A stretch of 47,914 nucleotides of DNA from an uncultured Paraglaciecola sp. (GTDB taxonomy: Bacteria; Pseudomonadota; Gammaproteobacteria; Enterobacterales; Alteromonadaceae). Below the pieces are notes generated by a model. That model was not told the origin of the DNA, ran no database searches, and saw only the letters and a list, made by a program, of their open reading frames with translations. Position 1 is the stretch's first letter; every line of letters begins with the position of its first letter. A program made the translations under genes and the position numbers. Positions 36,668 to 45,781 of the stretch are shown here, one piece after another. The stretch is taken from the NCBI RefSeq assembly GCF_913020055.1, contig NZ_CAJWCF010000020.1:1-47914 (forward strand), given 5' to 3'.

Positions 36668-37849
36668 CTAAACTAATGACGTTTCTTTTTTACCCACTTT
36701 AGCCAAGATAAAGGCACCAATAACCGCTGATAATAGCGATCCCACCAAGACCCCCACTTTTACACTGACCTGATAATCCAGTGGCTGCTCTTCAAACGCT
36801 AACGAACCAATAAATAGGCTCATGGTAAAACCAATACCACACAATAAGGTCACACCATATAACTGAGGCCAAGTCGCATCTTTAGGTAATTTGGCGAAAC
36901 CAGCTTTGACGGTTAACCAACAAATTCCAAAAATACCCACCTGTTTACCGATAAACAAACCAGCGGCTATACCGAGGGTAATAGGATTAAAAATATTGTC
37001 TAAGCTGGCACCAATAAAGGATACGCCGGCATTGGCAAAAGCAAATACTGGCAACACAAAAAAGCCAACCCATGGATGTAGCTTATGCTCCATGTGTTCA
37101 AGCATTGGGTGACCATCTTCGTTTTTGACTGTCATCGGGATAAACCAAGCTAAAGCAAAACCGGCTAAAGTAGCATGTACCCCAGATTTTAATACCGCGG
37201 CCCACACCACAACACCCACCAAAATGTAAGCGGCTTGAGTACGTACTTGGAACCTGTTTAAAAGAAATAACACCACTAAGCCGGTTATCGCCACAACGAG
37301 TGATGTGGTAGATAAATCTTGCGAATAAAACAATGCAATAATTACAATGGCACCGATATCATCAAAAATTGCCACGCTAAGTAAAAACAACTTCAAACTC
37401 AAAGGTAATGACTTACCAAAAATAGTGAATACACCCACCGCAAAAGCAATATCAGTAGCAGACGGGATTGCCCAGCCACGCATGGCCACTGGGTCATGGG
37501 CGTTAAACCAAACGTAGATCAAAGCAGGAAAAGCAATACCCGCTATAGCTGCCACTGCTGGCAAGGTAATTTGCGCTGGTGAGGATAAGTTCCCCCCCAA
37601 AATTTCTCGCTTGATTTCTAAACCAACCAAAAAGAAGAAAATAGCCATCAGGCCATCGTTCACCCATAGAATAAGAGGTTTAGCAATTTCAAAACCACCA
37701 AAACGCACACTGACAGGTATTTCCAACAACCCATTATAGAGAGTGTTAAGAGGGCTGTTAGCCATAATCATGGCAATCAAAGCAGCGAACACCAGAATAA
37801 AGCCACTGGCGGCTTCATGCTGGAAAAAATTCTTTATAGTTTGGGGCAT
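36668..37849 (-). CDS. nhaA: Na+/H+ antiporter NhaA
   Basis: Exports Na+ in exchange for two H+ across the inner membrane. 393 residues with 12 helices. Asp133 (SATDIAFAVG) and the pair Asp163-Asp164 (IFDDIGAIVI), the ion-binding residues, sit at the same numbers as in E. coli NhaA. IKREILGG and the C-terminal CGIGFTMSLFIG are also conserved. The gene is divergent from nhaR, which should activate it in response to Na+. Confidence 0.96.
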   Translation of the reverse strand: MPQTIKNFFQHEAASGFILVFAALIAMIMANSPLNTLYNGLLEIPVSVRFGGFEIAKPLILWVNDGLMAIFFFLVGLEIKREILGGNLSSPAQITLPAVAAIAGIAFPALIYVWFNAHDPVAMRGWAIPSATDIAFAVGVFTIFGKSLPLSLKLFLLSVAIFDDIGAIVIIALFYSQDLSTTSLVVAITGLVVLFLLNRFQVRTQAAYILVGVVVWAAVLKSGVHATLAGFALAWFIPMTVKNEDGHPMLEHMEHKLHPWVGFFVLPVFAFANAGVSFIGASLDNIFNPITLGIAAGLFIGKQVGIFGICWLTVKAGFAKLPKDATWPQLYGVTLLCGIGFTMSLFIGSLAFEEQPLDYQVSVKVGVLVGSLLSAVIGAFILAKVGKKETSLV

Positions 37850-37983
37850 TTAGAGCTCCTAATGTTGCGACAACCTGCCTTTATACGGATCACACCAAGG
37901 CAAGTAAAGTCGATTAAAACTTGCATATCATCAGTTTTAAACTGATATTAATGCCAGGCATCTGAAAAGATAGGATTTTTATT

Positions 37984-38889
37984 TTGGCACAGTTAAATTA
38001 TCACCATTTGTATTATTTCTATGTCACTGCAACCGAAGGCAGTATTGCCAGCGCATCGAAGCAGTTGAATTTAACCCCACAAACCATAAGCGGACAGATT
38101 GGCCTGTTAGAAAATGCCTTTGGATTTTTGCTTTTCGACCGTGTTGGGAAAAAACTAATTTTGAACGAGCGTGGTGAGCTTACATACAATTATGCACGTG
38201 ACATCTTTGGGTTAGGCGATGAATTACAACAAACAATAAAAGGCCAATATCAAGGGGCACAGCAAGTATTTACGGTAGGCATTACCGATGCTCTACCAAA
38301 AGTATTGGCTTTTGATTTATTCCGCTCTTGTTTTGACGGACAAGAAAATATTCGGTTGGTGTGTAAAGAAAGCGACCTAGACAGCTTAACTGCAGAATTG
38401 GCCGTGAATAAATTGGATGTCATTCTATCTGACCGCCCATTACAACCAGGGTCACATGTTAAAGCCTATAGTCATATTATTGGTGAAGGCGGCGTATCCT
38501 TTTTTGCCCAAAAAGAGATTGCCGAATCTCTCCAACCCCACTTTCCTCATTCGCTTCATCATCAAGATTTTTTAATATCTGGCGAAAAATCAGTGCAGCG
38601 GCAAAATTTAATGACCTGGTTTGATTCATTGAATATTCAACCGAATATAAAGGCGGAGTTTGAAGACAGCGCCTTAACTAAACTTTTTGGTCAGGCAGGG
38701 TACGGTGTATTTTGCACACCTTCATCCATTGAGAAACACGTGACCGAGCAATATGACGTAGAACTTGTAGGACGCACTACAGACATAAAAGAACATTTAT
38801 ATCTGCTGTCTCCCGAACGTAAATTAAAACACCCTGCTGTTGTGCCTCTTTTTGAACATGCCAAAAGTTTAGTCGCTAAAGCACTGTGA
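37984..38889 (+). CDS. nhaR: LysR-type activator NhaR
   Basis: 301 residues. LysR DNA-binding domain 1-60 with NYHHLYYFYVTATEGSIASA, then LNLTPQTISGQIGLLE, closely matching NhaR (LTPQTIxGQI). The effector domain covers about 90-295. The start is TTG 37984; no ATG lies upstream in frame with a better site. The divergent position to nhaA (134 bp) supports the name; in E. coli NhaR activates nhaA on Na+ signals. Confidence 0.9.
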   Translation: MAQLNYHHLYYFYVTATEGSIASASKQLNLTPQTISGQIGLLENAFGFLLFDRVGKKLILNERGELTYNYARDIFGLGDELQQTIKGQYQGAQQVFTVGITDALPKVLAFDLFRSCFDGQENIRLVCKESDLDSLTAELAVNKLDVILSDRPLQPGSHVKAYSHIIGEGGVSFFAQKEIAESLQPHFPHSLHHQDFLISGEKSVQRQNLMTWFDSLNIQPNIKAEFEDSALTKLFGQAGYGVFCTPSSIEKHVTEQYDVELVGRTTDIKEHLYLLSPERKLKHPAVVPLFEHAKSLVAKAL

Positions 38890-39180
38890 TTAATTGGATA
38901 GAAGTGTTTCTGCACCACTATTTTAAACTAGGAGTAAAGAACGTGGCATATAAGAGAAGCTGACCTTCACCGAGAAAGTTAACTTCACTCCGTGTCAGGT
39001 GTTTTGTTTAAAAAATCTATCGCAACATGAATAAATACAAACAACATCCGACGACAATATATTTAGATCAGTCAACTTTAGCGATTAGTTAGCACCTAAC
39101 CATGATTTCTAAGTGAAACAGAATATTTTTTGTGGTCTATAAAGGCACAAGTTCCGTAGACAGGACTTGTATAGCTATTA
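38890..39180. other. intergenic stretch before the RND operon
   Basis: No gene, strong hairpin or operator is visible. It should contain the promoter of the efflux operon. The regulator of that operon is not obvious; the neighbouring nhaR is oriented the same way but belongs with nhaA. Confidence 0.3.
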
Positions 39181-40344
39181 ATGGCATCACTGCAGACAAT
39201 TCGAGAAAAATATATGACGGTAACCAAAAGAAAAAAACCAATAATCGGTGTTCTCCAAGTTTTGGGTGTCATTGTTCTGATGGTTTTAGCGTTTGTCTAT
39301 TCGAGGGCACCTGATCAAACAGATTCAGCACCACCACAAAATTTTTCATCCGACTCCAGTAAACCGATTCCACTAGTTTCAGTGGTAAAACCGTCTGTTT
39401 CATCTGAGCAACTAACGGTTGCGTCAACCGGTTCTGTTTCCGTTCGCAGCTATGTAACACTCACCTCGCAGGTTTCTGGAAGAGTGGTTGCCACTTCTGA
39501 TTCATTACGAAATGGTGGTAAGTTCTCTGCAGGTGAGACATTAGTCACCCTTGAGCAACGAGACTTTACCCTTGCTTTAGCCCAAGTTCAGGCCGACGTT
39601 ACCTCTGCACAAGCATCACTTCAGTTGAGTCAAGCTGAAGCTTCAGTTGATATCACCAGTTACCAACGTCTGAATCCAGGAAAAGACGTGCCACCGCTTA
39701 TCGCAAAAGAACCTCAAATCACCCGAGCCAAGGCACAACTGCAAGCCGCCGTTGCCCGCCGTGACATTGCTCAAGTAAACCTTGAACGCAGTGTGTACTC
39801 GCTACCATTTTCAGGAAGAGTGGTTGAAAGTTCAGCCGATGAAGGTCAAATATTAAATGCGGGTCAATCGTTTGGTCGAGTTTATGCCCTAGACGCAATT
39901 GAAATTGTCATTTCCCTTGCACCACAAGAACTGGCAAAAATAACCCCGGCAAAAAACCGCACTGCGATGATCACGGTCGATGGAGTCACCTTTGAGGGTC
40001 GCATAGACAGAATAGCCGCTGAACGAAATTCACGTACTCAGTTCTCCCAAGTTTTCCTAACAGTAACTGATAACCAATCATTAACACCTGGAACCTTCGC
40101 ATCTGTCAGTTTGAGTGGACCAGTAATCGATAGTACCTTTAGGCTGCCAGAAAGCGCGCTGCAAGTAGGACAAGCTTTTTGGATAGTAAAAAATGGCGTT
40201 ATCGAGAGTATCTCAGCAACAATCTTAGGCCGCAGCAATGGCCAATATCTGGTTGAAGCATTCGAATATGCAGACGGAATCGTTACTGGCACTGTTCCTG
40301 GTGCCCGTGATGGAATGGCTGTTCGCTCGGTAGAGGCTAACTGA
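39181..40344 (+). CDS. RND efflux periplasmic adaptor (membrane fusion protein)
   Basis: 387 residues. One N-terminal membrane helix (about 22-41), a barrel-sandwich hybrid split around a coiled coil (about 120-195, ALAQVQADVTSAQASLQLSQ), then beta-barrel with ITVDGVTFEGRIDRIAAE and a membrane-proximal end. Links the inner-membrane pump to an outer-membrane channel, which is not encoded here. It overlaps the pump gene by one base (TGATG). ATG 39214 (MTVTKRKKP) is an alternative start that avoids a long cytoplasmic tail; neither has a strong ribosome site. Confidence 0.85.
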   Translation: MASLQTIREKYMTVTKRKKPIIGVLQVLGVIVLMVLAFVYSRAPDQTDSAPPQNFSSDSSKPIPLVSVVKPSVSSEQLTVASTGSVSVRSYVTLTSQVSGRVVATSDSLRNGGKFSAGETLVTLEQRDFTLALAQVQADVTSAQASLQLSQAEASVDITSYQRLNPGKDVPPLIAKEPQITRAKAQLQAAVARRDIAQVNLERSVYSLPFSGRVVESSADEGQILNAGQSFGRVYALDAIEIVISLAPQELAKITPAKNRTAMITVDGVTFEGRIDRIAAERNSRTQFSQVFLTVTDNQSLTPGTFASVSLSGPVIDSTFRLPESALQVGQAFWIVKNGVIESISATILGRSNGQYLVEAFEYADGIVTGTVPGARDGMAVRSVEAN

Positions 40345-43300
40345 TGACTGACCATAAAGAAATACAACCCGAAACACCTTCCAAAGACACCCATAAAGGT
40401 TTGATTGCATATTTTGCTAACAATCCAGTAGCTGGCAATCTTCTTATGGTGATTTTGCTCGTAGGCGGTTTGTTGTCGGCAATTGGGCTAACGGCCCAGG
40501 TCTTTCCAACGATTGATCCGGGTACTGTGAGCATTTCAGTGGTTTATCCCGGAGCAACACCCACTGAGGTTGAGGAAGGTATTACTAGGCGAGTCGAAGA
40601 AGCGGTTTTTGGTATCGATGGGGTTGACCGTGTAATTTCTCGAGCGTCAGAAAACCTCGGTTCGGTTACGCTTGAATTAAAAGATTTTGTCGACGCCGAC
40701 AAGGTCCGCGACGACGCAGAAGCCGCAGTTGAGCAACTTATCGATTTTCCACCAGAGGACGCAGAGCAACCTAAAGTAGTTCGCGCTGAAACCTTGTCAG
40801 ATGTATTGACCATAGTCGTCAGCTCAGAAATGGGCGAACGTGAACTCAGGCGCGGCGCTGAGAGAGTTGAGCAAGAACTATTGGCACTGCCTGGTGTATC
40901 ACTGGTGTCACTCATCGGCGCGAAGGATTACGAAATAGCGATTGAAATAAGTGAAGATACGCTGCGCCGCTACGACCTCACCATGTCAGAAGTCGCCAAC
41001 ACCATCCGTCGTTCTTCTATCAACTTATCTTCAGGACAGATTCAAACCCAAGGGGGCGATTTATTACTTCGTACCAACACTAAGGGCACGACTGGTGGTG
41101 CCTTTGAAAATATTGTACTTCGCGCCGATCCAGATGGCAGTGTACTAAGAGTATCTGATGTAGCGACCGTCAGGGATGGGTTTGTCGACGTAGACCTTAT
41201 CAATCAATTTAATGGTCGCGAGAGTGTACTGGTAAAAATTCAAAAATCAGAAGCCGAAGATGTACTTGTCATAGCCGATGAGATCAAGACATTTCTAGCG
41301 GATTATACTCCGCCACCCGGTATCGACGTATCTGTTTGGAATGATCAAACCAAGACCCTCGAGGAACGTATTGGTTTGTTACTGAGAAACGGATTGCTTG
41401 GCTTTGCCTTGGTTTTCCTTTTCCTTGTGATCATGCTTGATTTAAGGCTTGCCCTTTGGGTTGCCATGGGTGTGCCCATCTCATTTTTGGGTGCATTTTT
41501 ATTTTTTGATGCCTTTGCTATCAACATCAATATGATTTCCCTGTTTGCCTTGATTATTGTACTGGGGATCGTCGTTGACGATGCAGTGGTGGTGGGCGAA
41601 AGTATTATTAGCGAACAAGAAAATGGCAAAACTGGCATGCAAGCCGCAATGGATGGAGTTAATGCCGTAATTGGACCTGTGATGGTTGGCGTATTTACCA
41701 CAATGGCGGCTTTTGCACCTTTGTTGTTTGTCACCGGAACATTTGGACAAATTCTTGGGGTGGTGCCGGTAGTAGTTATTCTGGTGCTGGCAATGTCACT
41801 GATTGAAGCATTCCTTATCTTACCGTCGCACTTAGCTAACGGTGGAAATTGGAGTCGTTGGCCTCTAGATAAAATACAAAATGCGGTATCAGCCAAGGTT
41901 GATCAGTTCCGCACTAATGTATTGGCACCAGCGGTAGCGCGCGCTGTGCGCTTTCGTTACCTCACATTAATGGGTGGTATCGGATTGCTAGTCCTCGCTG
42001 GGTTATTAGTGGGCAGTGGTGCTGTGCGGTTCTTATTCTTTCCATCATTGGAAGCAAATTCCATTCGGGCCACAGTTGAATTCCCTATCGGTACGCCATT
42101 TGAATCAACCCAAAACGCCGCTAATCAAATGGTCGAAGCTGCGAATACGGTAAATGCACGCCTCGATGGTGCTGCTTTCGAATCAATTAGCGTCACTATA
42201 GGTGGACAAACAAGATCAGGCGGCGGACCCGGCGGTGGCAGTGGCATGACAATAGCGAGCCATCTTGCGTCAGTACAAATAACACTAGGGCCTGAGCCGC
42301 CAAGAACCCGCAACGCAAAAGAATTAGAGCGTTTATGGCGATCCGAAGTAGGTGATATTCCCGGTGTCGAACGACTCTCTTATATCGCTGACTTTTTTGG
42401 TGGTCAAGCTGATCTAGAGTTTGAACTAGCTCATCAAGATGGTGAAATTCTTGAACAAGCTGTTTCTAACTTGAGGGCTAGTTACGAAACCATTGATGGC
42501 GTCTACGAAGTTCAAGATTCAAACAGTATTGGTAAAAGGCAACTTGATATAACGTTAACTCCCACAGGTGAAGCTGCTGGACTCACCCCAACCGATATTG
42601 CTAGGCAACTTCGCCGAAACTTTTTTGGTGAAGAAGTGCAACGTATTCAACGCGGTCGCGAAGAGCTCAAAGTGATGGTGCGTTATCCTAAGACTAACCG
42701 CAGCTCTACCACAGATTTGTTTGATGCACGTATTCGGCTTGCCGACGGTAGCGAAGCACCTCTATTAAGTGTTGCTCAAGTCACAGAATCCAGAAGTTTG
42801 TCTGCCATTAACCGTATTGATGGTCTAAGAATTGTCTCGGTTTCAGGTCAGGTAGACGATGCGGTGAACACCCCAAGCTTAGCTAATACAGAAATATTAG
42901 AACAATTTTTACCTGCGCTTAAACAACAATTTCCAGGTCTACAAGTGCGCCAATCTGGATCAGGCCGTGAACAATCAAATGATCTGTCTTCATTGGGCAG
43001 GTTGACCCTAGTCGCACTATTGATAATTTTTGCAATGATGGCATCTCAATTAAAAAGCTACTCACAACCGCTCATCATATTAGCTGGGGTACCTTTTGGA
43101 GCCGCAGGAGCTTTGGTTGGGCACTATCTGTTGGGTTACAACCTATCCTTTATTTCTATCTTCGGAATAGTCGCACTCAGTGGTGTGGTCGTTAACGATT
43201 CACTGGTGTTGCTAGATCGTTACAACAAACTTGTTGATGAAGGATGGGAAAACGCCAAAGCAGTCGTCGAAGCATCTCGGCGCAGGTTTCGTGCAATATT

Positions 43301-43520
43301 TCTGACAACAGCCACCACTGCACTTGGCCTAACACCTATGCTGTTCGAAACCAGTACACAGGCGCAGTTTCTGATCCCAATGGCGGTCAGCTTAGCCACC
43401 GGAATTGTGTTCGCCAGTGTGATAATCCTATTTCTTATTCCAGCACTAGTGATGATAAGGGAAGACATGCGTTCAAAAAGAAAGGACGTTGAGCCTGAGT
43501 TAGCTAAATCAAGTGGCTAA
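40344..43520 (+). CDS. RND efflux pump permease (AcrB/MdtBC superfamily)
   Basis: 1058 residues with the full RND layout: helix 1 near residue 30, first large periplasmic domain, helices 2-6, second periplasmic domain and helices 8-12. Helix 4 has the proton-relay pair Asp412-Asp413 in GIVVDDAVVVGESI. FPTIDPGTVSISVVYPGATPTEVEEGI near the N-terminus is typical of the family, as is SGVVVNDSLVLLDRYN in the second half. Substrates are unknown; there is no outer-membrane channel gene next to it. The last residues are charged and cytoplasmic. Confidence 0.92.
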   Translation: MTDHKEIQPETPSKDTHKGLIAYFANNPVAGNLLMVILLVGGLLSAIGLTAQVFPTIDPGTVSISVVYPGATPTEVEEGITRRVEEAVFGIDGVDRVISRASENLGSVTLELKDFVDADKVRDDAEAAVEQLIDFPPEDAEQPKVVRAETLSDVLTIVVSSEMGERELRRGAERVEQELLALPGVSLVSLIGAKDYEIAIEISEDTLRRYDLTMSEVANTIRRSSINLSSGQIQTQGGDLLLRTNTKGTTGGAFENIVLRADPDGSVLRVSDVATVRDGFVDVDLINQFNGRESVLVKIQKSEAEDVLVIADEIKTFLADYTPPPGIDVSVWNDQTKTLEERIGLLLRNGLLGFALVFLFLVIMLDLRLALWVAMGVPISFLGAFLFFDAFAININMISLFALIIVLGIVVDDAVVVGESIISEQENGKTGMQAAMDGVNAVIGPVMVGVFTTMAAFAPLLFVTGTFGQILGVVPVVVILVLAMSLIEAFLILPSHLANGGNWSRWPLDKIQNAVSAKVDQFRTNVLAPAVARAVRFRYLTLMGGIGLLVLAGLLVGSGAVRFLFFPSLEANSIRATVEFPIGTPFESTQNAANQMVEAANTVNARLDGAAFESISVTIGGQTRSGGGPGGGSGMTIASHLASVQITLGPEPPRTRNAKELERLWRSEVGDIPGVERLSYIADFFGGQADLEFELAHQDGEILEQAVSNLRASYETIDGVYEVQDSNSIGKRQLDITLTPTGEAAGLTPTDIARQLRRNFFGEEVQRIQRGREELKVMVRYPKTNRSSTTDLFDARIRLADGSEAPLLSVAQVTESRSLSAINRIDGLRIVSVSGQVDDAVNTPSLANTEILEQFLPALKQQFPGLQVRQSGSGREQSNDLSSLGRLTLVALLIIFAMMASQLKSYSQPLIILAGVPFGAAGALVGHYLLGYNLSFISIFGIVALSGVVVNDSLVLLDRYNKLVDEGWENAKAVVEASRRRFRAIFLTTATTALGLTPMLFETSTQAQFLIPMAVSLATGIVFASVIILFLIPALVMIREDMRSKRKDVEPELAKSSG

Positions 43521-43539
43521 CTTGTCGCTCTGGTTCACA

Positions 43540-43570
43540 GCCTAAAACAGATGGGCATGGCTATTTAGGC
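43540..43570 (+). terminator. hairpin after the RND pump gene
   Basis: GCCTAAA (43540-43546) pairs with TTTAGGC (43564-43570) across a 17-base loop. There is no U-run, so it may be a weak stop or a processing site. Confidence 0.35.
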
Positions 43571-43610
43571 TTCTGGCGCTTTATGCCAGGAGCACTCGCT
43601 GAACTTTTGA

Positions 43611-43800
43611 TCAATCAACGTCTCTGCCCCTGTCGATTTCAACGAACCTGACCCCGCGGGTCGGAATTTGGTAGCAAACAAGCGTTGGCAATCTCTGCCC
43701 ACAGATTTAAAAAACAGTCCGATTGTTGATGGCAGTGGCGCTGTTAACGGGTTTTTCGGCGCACTCTACGCCTTTTGACGGTAGTTATATCAACTTAAAC
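43611..43800 (+). pseudogene. possible decayed coding fragment containing a REP-like motif
   Basis: About 56 codons are open from 43611 (SINVSAPVDFNEPDP, then NLVANKRWQSLPTDL, then GAVNGFFGALYAF) and the next frame continues with DGSYINLNP after a four-T run at 43770-43773. That suggests one inserted T in a former gene. No start codon or family is recognised. The part CGATTTCAACGAACCTGACC contains the 19-base motif (43637-43655) also found at 8482-8500, so the fragment may have been carried or created by a mobile repeat. Confidence 0.3.
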
Positions 43801-43870
43801 CCATAGTTCGTCCTATTAATTTTCATAGGGTGAAAAGTTTATATCCCTTAAATAATTAGTGATTGGTTAA

Positions 43871-44224
43871 TTACCTAACTAGTCCTAGAATTTCATCACC
43901 CTGAAAACCAACACTTAATTGATTACAGCTTTTTGACGTTATTAGAACATCAACAAATGTGTCTACAGTGGCACTGTACATTTTTGCATCCCAAGAAGAC
44001 GTCGTTGAACTGAGTTTAATACTCTTTAAAACCACTAAACCAATTGATTTAGGGTTTAAGTCGTGGGAATGAACTGATATTTCACCTTTAGTTAAATCAA
44101 TAAAAAGTGTCGCAGGTTTAGCCGAATGCTCCCAAACACCTGCAATATTACATTCTTCACTTTTAACCCCAACTGAAAAAATACAGGCTATTATTATTGA
44201 ACTTAATACTGCCAGTTTGTGCAT
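43871..44224 (-). CDS. exported protein of unknown function (possible cassette gene)
   Basis: 117 residues with a signal peptide (about 1-22) and one Cys pair in the mature part (EECNIAGVW and SKSCNQLSV). Unrecognised otherwise: mixed beta character, GVWEHSAKPATLFIDLTKGEI resembles small lipocalin-like exported proteins, but that is a guess. The start is ATG 44224 with AAAGGA upstream. The box GTTATAT (minus strand, 44244-44238) just before it resembles an attC right end. Confidence 0.6.
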   Translation of the reverse strand: MHKLAVLSSIIIACIFSVGVKSEECNIAGVWEHSAKPATLFIDLTKGEISVHSHDLNPKSIGLVVLKSIKLSSTTSSWDAKMYSATVDTFVDVLITSKSCNQLSVGFQGDEILGLVR

Positions 44225-44255
44225 GACTATCCTTTAGATATAACGCTTCGAATAA

Positions 44256-44279
44256 TGCCCAAACACTCGCGTTTGGGCA
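44256..44279. repeat. strong hairpin between two cassette-like genes
   Basis: TGCCCAAAC (44256-44264) and GTTTGGGCA (44271-44279) form a perfect 9-bp stem around ACTCGC. It follows the PsiE-like gene stop on the minus strand and is followed by GTTATAT, so it may be the stem of a degenerate attC or a terminator. Confidence 0.5.
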
Positions 44280-44284
44280 GCAAA

Positions 44285-44728
44285 TCAGCGAGTATTTGCA
44301 CTTCTATAACTATGCTTAATAAACCAATAACAGCCACCTAAAGCTATGATAATAAACCCTAAGCCTATGATAGATAAGGGGTCATATTTTTCTAAATCGA
44401 GTAAAATCACTTTTCTAGAAACAGCGATAACTGCCACTAATAAAACGACCTCTGCATGTATAACATTATCTTTGAAATACATTTCAACTGTCTCTACTAG
44501 TTCGAACCCGATGAGAATAATGAAAAAGAAACCAAAAATTTTAAACAATTCATCAATTTCTAGAAAAAGCACATCATCTGTTGGGTCAAACAAATCTAAA
44601 TAAAGAATGATACCCAGCTCTACTATCGCGATAGCAACAATTATTGTCATCAATATAAGCACAACAAACGACATCCATTTCTTGACTGCATGAATGGAAG
44701 AAACAGCTTTATCGATATTTTTACCCAC
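44285..44728 (-). CDS. PsiE-like membrane protein (possible cassette gene)
   Basis: Four hydrophobic helices and the PsiE motif HAEVVLLVAVIAVSRKVILLDLEKY, so it belongs to the phosphate-starvation-inducible E family (function unknown). I chose GTG 44728 because GGAG lies just before it. An ATG at 44758 would add ten residues but falls inside an attC-like box (44756-44750), so it is likely acquired sequence. A charged N-terminus and a basic C-terminal tail lie on the cytoplasmic side. Confidence 0.72.
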   Translation of the reverse strand: MGKNIDKAVSSIHAVKKWMSFVVLILMTIIVAIAIVELGIILYLDLFDPTDDVLFLEIDELFKIFGFFFIILIGFELVETVEMYFKDNVIHAEVVLLVAVIAVSRKVILLDLEKYDPLSIIGLGFIIIALGGCYWFIKHSYRSANTR

Positions 44729-44749
44729 TAATTTTATGCTCCAATTTTT

Positions 44750-44971
44750 ATATAACATGCGACTGCATCAGTATGATCGAGCATGGCTAGTGCGACGCAT
44801 AATGCGTCATAGCCTGTTTAAACGCCAATTAATATGCTTCTCTGGGTGCCCTATTGCTTTAACAGGCACCACAAATCTTATTTAGACACCCAATATATTG
44901 GCATAGAATGTTTCGTAGTTTGCCAAAGCCAAAACAATGCAACATTGTCGAAGTTAAGGCTTTTGTTATAT
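44750..44971 (-). repeat. spacer with complementary attC-like end boxes
   Basis: The minus strand starts with ATATAAC (44971-44965) right after the gene at 44977 and ends with GTTATAT (44756-44750) right before the PsiE-like gene; the two are perfect complements. Inside are GACGCAT/ATGCGTC (palindrome near 44795-44809) and GGTGCC/GGCACC hairpin arms. At 222 bp it is longer than ordinary attC sites, so it may hold two sites or an insertion. No gene is seen inside. Confidence 0.4.
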
Positions 44972-44976
44972 AAAGA

Positions 44977-45438
44977 TTACTCGTGGTATTTACGAATTAC
45001 AGCAACCTTATCTCCTTCCATTTCTAGAATTTCCATCATGATCTGAGAATACTCTATAGCTTGACTATTTTGTGGATGAATACCTTTAGCGTAATTCTTA
45101 TAACGAATAGCAATGGCCGATTGATTAAAAACAAATACATTCAGCAGTGTGGCGTTGTATTCAGAATGGGCCCCTAAATAAAAAGTCATGCCTTTTCTCA
45201 TGGACTCTTTTCCATCAGGTAAGCGGGAATCATCAACAACATATGGCAAGTGAGAATGACCCACATCCTCGGTAAGCAAAGCAAGATAAGCTTCTAACTG
45301 CTCTGGTTTAGCATTTGGGGCTTGGGTTGCAATCATAGTTTCGAAATAATGCTTAGCAAATTTGTGCAGGTCGAATTCTTTGGTATGTGCAGAAAACGAA
45401 CAACAAATGAGAAGTACTGCGCAAATGAGTGTTTTCAT
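44977..45438 (-). CDS. exported SnoaL/NTF2-like protein (possible cassette gene)
   Basis: 153 residues with a signal peptide (to about residue 19, SAHT). The mature part has the look of the SnoaL-like/NTF2 fold: an N-terminal helix pair (FAKHYFETMIATQAPN, then EQLEAYLALLTEDVGHSH), then beta strands (ATLLNVFVFNQSAIAIRYKNYA, and the final MMEILEMEGDKVAVIRKYHE). Substrate is unknown. I use ATG 45438 because GGAG lies just upstream; a TTG at 45456 is open too. It lies between attC-like boundaries. Confidence 0.68.
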   Translation of the reverse strand: MKTLICAVLLICCSFSAHTKEFDLHKFAKHYFETMIATQAPNAKPEQLEAYLALLTEDVGHSHLPYVVDDSRLPDGKESMRKGMTFYLGAHSEYNATLLNVFVFNQSAIAIRYKNYAKGIHPQNSQAIEYSQIMMEILEMEGDKVAVIRKYHE

Positions 45439-45460
45439 TAAAACTCCATTTTTCAAATGT

Positions 45461-45503
45461 ATATAGCGTGCAATTAAGGGAACGAGTTAGCGCCTTGTTA
45501 TGT
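45461..45503 (-). repeat. degenerate attC-like element before the SnoaL-like gene
   Basis: Minus strand: ACATAAC-AAG-GCGCTAA (from 45503) resembles the left part of attC sites of marine bacteria (TAACAAGGCG...), and TTAATTGC near 45476 followed by GCTATAT (45467-45461) resembles the right part with two changes. It is only 43 bp, so the variable loop may be deleted. Confidence 0.4.
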
Positions 45504-45505
45504 GC

Positions 45506-45536
45506 TCATGCGTTTAATAAAACGATTAACGCATGA
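45506..45536 (-). terminator. hairpin after the 52-residue gene
   Basis: TCATGCGTT (45506-45514) pairs with AACGCATGA (45528-45536), followed on the plus strand by AAAAAAA. Transcripts coming from the right would reach the hairpin only after an upstream U-run, so the terminator function is uncertain. Confidence 0.4.
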
Positions 45537-45553
45537 AAAAAACACTTAATTAT

Positions 45554-45712
45554 TTATCGTGTAACTACATGCCATATGACATAAAACCAAGATAAGAAAC
45601 CGTGCAAGATTGCCCATAATACAGATTTGTTGGCACTCCATGAAATGGCGATAGATAATGCAGTTCCAAAAGTTATTCCGTATTTAGCTATTTCATTCCT
45701 TGAATCTTTCAT
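45554..45712 (-). CDS. 52-residue two-helix membrane protein (cassette gene)
   Basis: Minus strand, ATG 45712 to TAA 45556-45554: MKDSRNEIAKYGITFGTALS followed by two hydrophobic segments (about 12-28 and 31-47) and a short VTR end. GGGAG lies 9 bases before the ATG. The small size and mix of Trp and aliphatic residues suggest a small inner-membrane protein; similar short proteins are common in marine genomes but have no known role. It begins 69 bp after the well-formed attC at 45782-45885, which fits a cassette gene. A plus-strand frame over the same bases is less convincing. Confidence 0.68.
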   Translation of the reverse strand: MKDSRNEIAKYGITFGTALSIAISWSANKSVLWAILHGFLSWFYVIWHVVTR

Positions 45713-45781
45713 TGTTCAAACTCCCAACTTTTTTTGTTTTATTAACTATAAAATTAAAATGCTACGCGATAGTGATATGAC

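Noticed and set aside
41345..41896. Long minus-strand open frame (183 codons) inside the RND pump gene
   Set aside because: It is exactly antisense to the conserved pump, its translation is low-complexity and rich in Thr, Ile and Asn, and it has no ribosome site. An antisense shadow.
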